A stretch of DNA of 7,581 nt, taken from contig JASHYS010000355.1 in NCBI GenBank assembly GCA_030042915.1, forward strand, positions 1 through 7,581, read 5' to 3'. Below the pieces are notes generated by a model that saw nothing but the letters and a program-made list of their open reading frames with translations, was not told the origin of the DNA and ran no database searches. The translations under genes were made by a program, and so were the position numbers. Below are positions 1 through 4,446 of this stretch, in pieces; the first letter of the stretch is position 1; each line of letters starts with the position of its first letter. The DNA comes from Acidobacteriaceae bacterium. GTDB lineage: Bacteria > Acidobacteriota > Terriglobia > Terriglobales > Acidobacteriaceae.

Positions 1-595
1 CATTCCGTCTTTCTTTCTGGTTTTTCTCGCTGCGGCGCCGCTCGGCGCACAAACCTCCGTCGCGCTGAGTCTTTATGGCGCCTTCAGCGGAGCCACCACG
101 GGCAACGGCGTCCAGGAAAGCCCTTCGAATTCCGCGGGCGGCATTGTCGAGCTGCGCCACATCACCAACCCTCTGGTGGGCTGGGACATCAACTACTCCT
201 ACAACCGCGCCAACCAGAGGTACACCTCAACCGTGCTCCCGCCATGTCCAACTTCCGGTTGCAGCACGGCTGCTGCGGTTTCGGCCGATGCGCACGAAGT
301 CACGGGCGATTGGCTGGTCTCTTTTCATGTTTCCAGTTTCCGGCCCTTCGCGCTGGCGGGTGTGGGCGTTCTTTTCAATGAACCCGCCAGCGGCCAGAGC
401 AACACCACCAGCTCCGACAAGCCGGTGTTCGTCTATGGGGCTGGATTGGATTGGCGCCTTGTTCCGCACCTCGGCCTGCGCTTCCAATACCGCGGCAACG
501 TCGACAAGGCTGCCGATGTGACCACGGCCTTCTCTTCGACCGGCGCCTTCACGCACACGGCCGAGCCCATGATCGGAGCCTACTTCAGCTTCTGA
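1..595 (+). CDS. Outer-membrane beta-barrel protein, 5' end outside window
   Basis: The frame is open from base 2 and ends with TGA at 593-595, giving 197 visible residues. The visible N-terminus reads IPSFFLVFLAAAPLGAQ, which is the hydrophobic core and AxA-like cleavage site of a signal peptide, so only a few codons, including the start, are missing. The mature part alternates polar and hydrophobic residues in strand-like runs (for example WDINYSYNR, LVSFHVSS, FALAGVGVLF, GLDWRLVPHLGLRFQYRG) and ends in GAYFSF. A C-terminal aromatic of this kind is the usual BAM-complex recognition signal of outer-membrane barrels. The length, about 200 residues, fits a small 8-strand barrel of the OmpA/OmpX-like 'outer membrane beta-barrel' class common in Acidobacteriota. 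The ligand or role is unknown. A GTG at 176 is an internal codon, not the start, because the signal peptide lies upstream of it. The gene converges on the next one with a 38-nt gap. Confidence 0.8.
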   Translation, partial: IPSFFLVFLAAAPLGAQTSVALSLYGAFSGATTGNGVQESPSNSAGGIVELRHITNPLVGWDINYSYNRANQRYTSTVLPPCPTSGCSTAAAVSADAHEVTGDWLVSFHVSSFRPFALAGVGVLFNEPASGQSNTTSSDKPVFVYGAGLDWRLVPHLGLRFQYRGNVDKAADVTTAFSSTGAFTHTAEPMIGAYFSF

Positions 596-633
596 TGAGC
601 ATTGACCGAGACTGCGCGCAGGCAGATTCTCAG

Positions 634-1209
634 CTATCGATTCGCAATCGGCATGAAAAGATCGGGCGCTACGCGGCAGGTCAGGTCGCCGGCGAACTTC
701 AGCGTTGATCCGTCGCCGAGCACCACCGACAGAACCTCGATCGACTGTACGGCTGTCATTCCCGGTACCCACAGATCGGCCACATCGTTGCGGCCAGTTC
801 CGGCAGTGAACTCGGCTGTGAGCGCTGTGGACGCATCGGACGAATCGCTGCGACCCGATGCCGTCTTCGTCACTCGCCCTTTCGGGCTTGAGCCGTAAAT
901 CGCCAATGTGGCCTTCGCAATCCTGCGCGAATCAGGAGCCATGAATGTCAGGTGCAGCCATTGCCCCAGTCCTTCCGGTCTAGCCTTGCCGGTCTTCACC
1001 ATCTCTCCATCGGCCAGGTGCTGCGCGCGCATCGATACCGGACATCCGAGGTCAACCCGTACCGCGTCTGCGACTGCCTTATTCGCGGCTGCTTGCTGGC
1101 CCGTGCCCGGCCCTTGCCCGATCACTCCATAGGACCGGTTCGCATTTTGAGCCGCTAATGTGGCTGCGCCGAGCGCCAACAGACACAGAAAGATGCATGC
1201 GGATTTCAT
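634..1209 (-). CDS. Secreted protein of unknown function (Acidobacteriota-type)
   Basis: The protein has 191 residues. The frame is open further upstream, but ATG at 1209 is chosen because it directly precedes a classic signal peptide (MKSACIFLCLLALGAATLAA, cleavage before QN) and because TGAGGGG lies about 8 nt upstream of it on this strand. The mature protein has a Gly/Gln-rich N-terminus (GQGPGTGQQAA), a CPVSM motif with Cys56, a GQWLHLTFMAPDSRRI segment, and a C-terminal block LWVPGMTAVQSIEVLSVVLGDGSTLKFAGDLTCRV with Cys178. Cys56 and Cys178 could form a disulfide after export; that is inference. No catalytic motif is visible. I recall similar proteins (CPVSM / QWLHL / SVQSI / LTCRV pattern) from Acidobacteriota, always without a function. 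The stop codon is TAG. The gene appears to be transcribed alone, since it faces a convergent neighbour downstream and a divergent region upstream. Confidence 0.8.
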   Translation of the reverse strand: MKSACIFLCLLALGAATLAAQNANRSYGVIGQGPGTGQQAAANKAVADAVRVDLGCPVSMRAQHLADGEMVKTGKARPEGLGQWLHLTFMAPDSRRIAKATLAIYGSSPKGRVTKTASGRSDSSDASTALTAEFTAGTGRNDVADLWVPGMTAVQSIEVLSVVLGDGSTLKFAGDLTCRVAPDLFMPIANR

Positions 1210-1282
1210 AGAGATTCCCCTCAAGAAGCACTCGCCGTGCAGGCACCGGATTTCGATGCTGCCAACGGGCGCCACACGGTCA

Positions 1283-1311
1283 AAAATACTCCGCCGCCTT
1301 GCTGGAATCAA
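1283..1311 (-). promoter_or_regulatory. Candidate sigma-70 promoter for the secreted-protein gene
   Basis: On the minus strand, TTGATT (1311-1306) and TATTTT (1288-1283) are separated by exactly 17 nt. Each hexamer matches the sigma-70 consensus at 4 of 6 positions. The start point would lie near 1275, leaving a leader of roughly 65-70 nt before the ATG at 1209. The -10 lies in the only A/T run of a GC-rich region, which supports the call. Not proven. Confidence 0.4.
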
Positions 1312-1382
1312 CGCGATCTTCGACCGGGAATCCCCCTTCCGTTGCGTCCCCTTTCTCTTCTCGCTGTGTTACCGTTGCAATA

Positions 1383-1403
1383 CGGAGTTCCTCCGCCGGA
1401 GGG
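1383..1403. repeat. Alternating palindrome CGGAG / CTCCG / CGGAG
   Basis: Three 5-nt segments alternate in orientation: CGGAG 1383-1387, CTCCG 1391-1395 and CGGAG 1397-1401. The middle segment can pair with either neighbour. The second pairing extends to CCTCCG (1390-1395) / CGGAGG (1397-1402) with a single central base, so an RNA hairpin there would have to open its inner pairs to form a loop. A short TCTTTT follows at 1404-1409, which gives a weak terminator-like look on the plus strand. Function unknown. Confidence 0.35.
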
Positions 1404-1423
1404 TCTTTTGCGTCCGGGGCCGG

Positions 1424-1588
1424 GGGCCCGCATTGTGCGGTAAGTGACTGCAGTGCAGTGACATCGGGGATCAGCAGATCCCGTCGAGGCGAATGGTCCA
1501 GCGGCCGGAATCAGCATCGTTTACGCTTGCAGCGAGCCCGGCTCCGTTGGCCGGGGCCCGATCGGACCCGGGGCCCAGTTCCGGGCCC
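1424..1588. repeat. Cluster of GGGCCC palindromes
   Basis: GGGCCC occurs at 1424-1429, 1554-1559, 1571-1576 and 1583-1588, the last three inside longer G/C runs. A random sequence would have about one per 4 kb, somewhat more at this GC content. The last three lie within 35 bases, so they look like degenerate short repeats rather than independent sites. Confidence 0.5.
1444..1482. promoter_or_regulatory. Two adjacent palindromes, possible operator sites
   Basis: The first palindrome, 1444-1462, has arms GTGACTGCA and TGCAGTGAC around a central G, with one mismatched pair in nine. The second, 1467-1482, has perfect arms GGGATC and GATCCC around AGCA. Only four bases separate them. They lie between the divergent genes, upstream of both possible starts of the membrane-protein gene, which is the usual place for a dimeric regulator to bind. 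The second could also be a small RNA hairpin just ahead of ATG 1493. No regulator gene is present in the window to link them to. Confidence 0.35.
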
Positions 1589-1639
1589 GACCCCCAGGCC
1601 GCGCCCCCACCGCATCACGTTCCCCGCTGGCTCATTCGC

Positions 1640-1861
1640 ATGGAATTGTTCTTGCGCGTGATGCTGCGCATGTGTATCGGATTGGTCGTCTTTTGCGCGC
1701 CGTGGTCGTACGGCTTGTGGGATCGCAATCCAATCCTCCAACAGTATTCCTGGCTTTCGAGCTTTGCCGACGCCGGCGCGGTGCGCGGTCTCGTCTCCGG
1801 GTTAGGTCTGCTGAATTTGTGGATCGCCTTTCAAGACGCTATTCGGCATCGGGATGGTTGA
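1640..1861 (+). CDS. Small membrane protein of unknown function
   Basis: From ATG 1640 the product has 73 residues: MELFLRVMLRMCIGLVVFCAPW, a short polar stretch (DRNPILQQYSW), then VRGLVSGLGLLNLWIAFQDAI and a charged tail RHRDG. This predicts two membrane or membrane-associated helices (about residues 7-22 and 46-64) joined by a loop with aromatic residues. No enzymatic motif is visible and I assign no function. The start is uncertain. ATG 1640 begins just at the hydrophobic part but has no clear ribosome binding site, whereas the in-frame ATG 1493 has a nearby GAGG but would add 49 low-complexity residues rich in Pro, Gly and Ser. The stop TGA at 1859-1861 lies 3 nt before the ATG of the LOG gene, so the two are almost certainly co-transcribed and possibly translationally coupled. 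Confidence 0.6.
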   Translation: MELFLRVMLRMCIGLVVFCAPWSYGLWDRNPILQQYSWLSSFADAGAVRGLVSGLGLLNLWIAFQDAIRHRDG

Positions 1862-1864
1862 ACG

Positions 1865-2968
1865 ATGAAGACCAGGGAACAGGCTGCCGGGAACAGGGAA
1901 CAGGAGAGCTCGAAGAAATCTGCCGGAACCGCTCAAACTCCCGTGCCCGCGCCCCGCGCCGTCATCCCCGGCGACGGAACGCCCCCTCCGCTTGATCCCG
2001 CCCCGCTGGCCTACGAAAATACCGCCTTCCTCAACAGTGCCGACGGCCGCATCATACGCATCGTCTCAGAATTTCTCGAGCCTCTGGCCCGTTTCCGCCG
2101 CGAGCAGATTCAGGACACCGTTGTCTTCTTCGGTTCCGCGCGCTTCAGGGGGCGCGAAGAAGCCGATCACGCCCTGGAGCTTCTTGATAACACCGGCTCC
2201 ACGCGCCCCGCTCCCAGTGAAGAGCAGCCGGCAAAAGCTCGCGAGATTGCTACCGGCAAAGCCACTGATTTGCAGCGCAAGCGCGCCGTAGCTGCGGTTG
2301 AAATGGCGCGCTACTACGAGGACGCGCGGCGCCTGGCGCAGTTGCTTACGCAATGGGCCAAAACCATCCCCTCGCGCAAACATCGCTTCGTGGTCACTTC
2401 CGGCGGTGGGCCGGGCATCATGGAAGCCGCCAATCGCGGCGCCTACGAAGCCGGCGGCAAAACTATCGGCATGAATATTCTGCTGCCCTTCGAGCAACGG
2501 CCCAACCCCTACATCACGCCCTCGCTCAACTTCGAATTCCACTACTTCTTCATGCGCAAGTTGTGGTTCGCTTACCTCGCCAAGGCGTTGGTGGTTTTTC
2601 CCGGAGGCTACGGCACGCTCGACGAGATGTTTGAGTTCCTCACCCTGACCCAGACCCAAAAAGTGACGAAGAAGATCACAGTTTTGATTTACGGGCCGGA
2701 ATATTGGAAGAAAGTCTTCAACCTCGAGGTCCTGGTCGATACGGGCGCCATCTCGCCTAAAGACCTCGACCTGTTTCAATATGCCAGCACTCCCGAGGAG
2801 GCCTTTGAGATGCTGCGCCACGGACTTACCGAGAATTACCTCTCGGTCGAGGGAGCGGCTGCTAGCGCGCCGCCCCCAAGCGGAAAAATCGCGGCCGACG
2901 AAGATCTGATGGCGGGCTGGAATCTCGATGATTTTCTCGGCCCTGAACTGGCCAAGACCAAGAAGTGA
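1865..2968 (+). CDS. LOG-family nucleoside monophosphate phosphoribohydrolase, long form
   Basis: The protein has 367 residues. LOG (TIGR00730/lysine-decarboxylase-like) proteins hydrolyse nucleoside 5'-monophosphates, including cytokinin ribotides, to free base and ribose 5-phosphate; they are cytosolic Rossmann-fold dimers. Seen here: first beta strand TVVFFGSARF (85-94), glycine loop SGGGPGIMEAANRGA (179-193), FFMRK (228-232, with Arg231 at the position of the known catalytic Arg) and the signature PGGYGTLDE (246-254, with catalytic-type Glu254). The usual family length is about 180-250. The surplus is a 50-residue disordered N-tail, an insert at about 95-170 that includes a charged helix (MARYYEDARRLAQLLTQW), and a C-tail ending DLMAGWNLDDFLGPELAKTKK. 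I recall such long LOGs from Acidobacteriota. The start is ATG 1865, 3 nt after the upstream stop, with no strong ribosome binding site; GTG at codon 27 is an alternative. The actual substrate cannot be read from the sequence. Confidence 0.9.
   Translation: MKTREQAAGNREQESSKKSAGTAQTPVPAPRAVIPGDGTPPPLDPAPLAYENTAFLNSADGRIIRIVSEFLEPLARFRREQIQDTVVFFGSARFRGREEADHALELLDNTGSTRPAPSEEQPAKAREIATGKATDLQRKRAVAAVEMARYYEDARRLAQLLTQWAKTIPSRKHRFVVTSGGGPGIMEAANRGAYEAGGKTIGMNILLPFEQRPNPYITPSLNFEFHYFFMRKLWFAYLAKALVVFPGGYGTLDEMFEFLTLTQTQKVTKKITVLIYGPEYWKKVFNLEVLVDTGAISPKDLDLFQYASTPEEAFEMLRHGLTENYLSVEGAAASAPPPSGKIAADEDLMAGWNLDDFLGPELAKTKK
1875..1904 (+). repeat. Heptamer-type repeat GGGAACA at the LOG gene start
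   Basis: The 9-mer GGGAACAGG occurs three times in 30 bases, at 1875-1883, 1889-1897 and 1896-1904; the last two overlap as a tandem of period 7. It lies in codons 4-14 of the LOG gene and encodes a polar run (REQAAGNREQ). The repeat sits upstream of all conserved LOG sequence, so the encoded residues are probably not structural. Confidence 0.7.
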
Positions 2969-3000
2969 AGGGCGGATCGCGGAGCTCACGCCTTGTTTTT
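2968..3000 (+). terminator. Possible rho-independent terminator after the LOG gene
   Basis: Immediately after the LOG stop codon (2966-2968), AAGGGCG (2968-2974) can pair with CGCCTT (2989-2994), with one bulged G and a 14-nt loop, followed by GTTTTT (2995-3000). The stem is short and imperfect, but stem plus T-run in this position fits a terminator separating the LOG unit from the PHP unit. It partly competes with the DnaA-box region that starts just after it. Confidence 0.4.
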
Positions 3001-3003
3001 ACC

Positions 3004-3012
3004 TGTGGATAA
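3004..3012. promoter_or_regulatory. Perfect DnaA-box sequence TGTGGATAA
   Basis: TGTGGATAA is the exact complement of the DnaA consensus TTATCCACA. It lies in the non-coding gap 2969-3243. A weaker half-match in the same orientation (TGTGGAAAT, 3202-3210) ends the gap, and the two share the 10-mer TACCTGTGGA (3000-3009 and 3198-3207). It could be part of an origin, a DnaA titration site, a DnaA-controlled promoter element, or chance. Confidence 0.4.
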
Positions 3013-3036
3013 CTTTCGCGTGCATCGAACTCATCG

Positions 3037-3061
3037 GGAACGGATCGACGAGCGCCGTTCC
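3037..3061 (+). other. Hairpin in the leader between the LOG and PHP genes
   Basis: GGAACGG (3037-3043) and CCGTTCC (3055-3061) are perfectly complementary across an 11-nt loop. No T-run follows, so this is not a standard terminator. It may be a leader hairpin or a protein-binding palindrome. Confidence 0.35.
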
Positions 3062-3096
3062 GACGGCATATCCGGAAATTACCCGGGTTTCAGCAT

Positions 3097-3114
3097 GTAT
3101 TTTCGGTATTTTGG
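3097..3114. repeat. AT-rich tandem 9-mer in the LOG-PHP gap
   Basis: GTATTTTCG (3097-3105) is followed directly by GTATTTTGG (3106-3114), then by TAACTTTTTT. This is the most A/T-rich stretch of an otherwise GC-rich window. Just downstream, GTCC (3127-3130) and GGAC (3135-3138) form a small inverted repeat. I found no convincing -35/-10 pair for the PHP gene here. Confidence 0.5.
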
Positions 3115-3243
3115 TAACTTTTTTGAGTCCGTTTGGACGTCAATTGAAGCGGTTTTCGCACGTTCTTAACAGGAAATTTATCGCTGCGACCGGATACTAC
3201 CTGTGGAAATCCGCAAACGATTGCAGATCGACGAGGAGCGAAA

Positions 3244-4401
3244 ATGCCTGGGTCCACCATCTCGTACCTGTGGCGCGACAAGGATGCCGCGAGAGGATTT
3301 CGCACCGGCGTTTCCTTGCACAGCCACACCAATCAATCGCGCGAGACGCTGGATTTTCTGGCCAACTTCGGCAACCAGTTTCCCGTCATACGCCCGTTGA
3401 TGGCCAGGCTCGAGCGGCGGGCCGAACAGATTCATGGCGTCCGTATCGACTACGCGGCCAGCTATTGGACGCCGCCCATGACTCCCAAACTCGCCTTCGA
3501 TTTGGAAGCGCGGCAGATCGAGAAACTCGGCCTCGCCTCCATGGTCTCCCTCACTGACCACGACAACATTCAGGCGCCCATGCTGTTGCGCACCGTGCCC
3601 AGCGCGCGCCACATTCCGGTGTCGGTGGAGTGGAGCGCTCCCTATGGAAGCATGCAATCGTTCCATTTGGGCGTTCACAATCTGCCCAGCGTCCGCGCCG
3701 CCCAGTGGATGGCCACGCTTGAAGAATTCACTCGCCATCCCAGCGACGAGCGCCTGACCGAAATTCTGGTTCAGCTCCACCGCGATCCCAACATCCTGGT
3801 GGTCTTCAACCACCCCATGTGGGACCTGTATCTGATCGGCAAAGAGAAGCACCAGTTCCTGGTGAACGAGTTCCTGCAGAAGAACGGCGCCTATCTTCAC
3901 GCGCTGGAGCTCAACGGCCTGCGCAACTGGGACGAGAACCGCGCCGTGCGGCGTCTGGCGGAAAAGTGGAACATGCTACTGATCGCGGGCGGCGATCGGC
4001 ACGGCGTGGAGCCGAATGCCACCGTCAATTTGACCAACGCCGCCAGCTTTACCGAGTTTGTGCATGAAGTCCGGCGGCAGAAGAGAAGCAACGTGCTCTT
4101 CATGCCGCAATACGCCGAGCCGTGGAAGCATCGCATCCTGCAGTCGGCCATCGACGCCGTGCGCCACTATCCTGAGTTCCCGCAGGGCTCGCGCACCTGG
4201 GACGAGCGCACCTACCATCCTGATTCCAACGGCGTCATCCGTCCCTTGAGCGAGCTATGGCCAGGCGGTGCGCCGCCGCGCGTGATCAGCGCCGGACTCG
4301 CGATGGTGCAGCTGATGGGCCGCGGCTTGGTCGCCGGCGGACTGCGCATGGCCTGGAGCAATTCCGACCAACTGCGCCTGGCTCTGGGCGAGCAGGAGTA
4401 A
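3244..4401 (+). CDS. PHP-domain metal-dependent phosphoesterase
   Basis: The protein has 385 residues. The start is ATG 3244, with GAGGAG at 3233-3238 (5-nt spacing). PHP proteins are TIM-barrel-like phosphoesterases that hold two or three metal ions through His and Asp residues. The metal-binding motifs appear in the expected order: LHSHT (25-29, His26 and His28), LTDHDN (103-108, Asp105, His106, Asp107), Glu129, His141, FNHP (188-191, His190) and GGDRHG (249-254, Asp251, His253). An insert of about 60 residues after the first motif (30-95) and a C-terminal extension of about 110 residues after the last are beyond the minimal PHP core. The extension includes HYPEF and a Gly/Met-rich segment near 348-370 that could be amphipathic. 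No signal peptide is seen, so it is cytoplasmic. The substrate is unknown. The glycosyltransferase gene 24 nt downstream suggests a sugar-phosphate or phospholipid-linked intermediate. It is not a polymerase or histidinol phosphatase by length or context. Confidence 0.85.
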   Translation: MPGSTISYLWRDKDAARGFRTGVSLHSHTNQSRETLDFLANFGNQFPVIRPLMARLERRAEQIHGVRIDYAASYWTPPMTPKLAFDLEARQIEKLGLASMVSLTDHDNIQAPMLLRTVPSARHIPVSVEWSAPYGSMQSFHLGVHNLPSVRAAQWMATLEEFTRHPSDERLTEILVQLHRDPNILVVFNHPMWDLYLIGKEKHQFLVNEFLQKNGAYLHALELNGLRNWDENRAVRRLAEKWNMLLIAGGDRHGVEPNATVNLTNAASFTEFVHEVRRQKRSNVLFMPQYAEPWKHRILQSAIDAVRHYPEFPQGSRTWDERTYHPDSNGVIRPLSELWPGGAPPRVISAGLAMVQLMGRGLVAGGLRMAWSNSDQLRLALGEQE

Positions 4402-4419
4402 AGCGGCGGCGCCGGCGGA

Positions 4420-4446
4420 GTTAGCGTGGTTAGCGAAGTTAGCAAC
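4420..4446 (+). repeat. Three nonamers GTTAGCGNN across the glycosyltransferase start
   Basis: GTTAGCGTG (4420-4428), GTTAGCGAA (4429-4437) and GTTAGCAAC (4438-4446) are tandem. The start codon GTG (4426-4428) is the last three bases of the first unit, and the following units encode VSEVSN. Because the period is 9, gain or loss of a unit would keep the reading frame but could change the distance between ribosome binding site and start. Confidence 0.7.

Larger units (their letters stand above)
1210..1639. other. Divergent intergenic control region, no supported gene
   Basis: This 430-nt stretch separates the minus-strand secreted-protein gene from the plus-strand membrane-protein gene. It holds the promoter at 1283-1311, an alternating palindrome at 1383-1402, two adjacent palindromes at 1444-1482 and four GGGCCC motifs between 1424 and 1588. 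Short open frames cross it but lack recognisable protein features. The only one that might be partly real is an in-frame N-terminal extension of the next gene from ATG 1493, which has GAGG at 1486-1489 but only 3 nt before the ATG. Its translation is Pro/Gly/Ser-rich, low-complexity sequence. Confidence 0.6.

Noticed and set aside
612..621. Palindrome CTGCGCGCAG between the two convergent genes, possible terminator
   Set aside because: It is a 10-bp self-complementary word with no loop and no T-run on either strand.
227..772. Minus-strand frame of 181 codons spanning the barrel gene and the convergent gap
   Set aside because: It overlaps two better-supported genes and its translation is Arg/Gly-rich without features.
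2066..2989. Long antisense reading frame (307 codons) opposite the LOG gene
   Set aside because: It mirrors the codon pattern of the LOG gene, whose motifs are unmistakable. The antisense translation shows no motif, signal or family pattern.
3144..3172. TTGAAG...TAACAG as a promoter for the PHP gene
   Set aside because: The spacing is 17, but the -10 matches the consensus at only 3 of 6 positions, which is not enough to claim a promoter.
3178..3900. Antisense reading frame (240 codons) opposite the PHP gene
   Set aside because: It is a by-product of high GC at third positions in the PHP gene; there is no ribosome binding site or recognisable domain.
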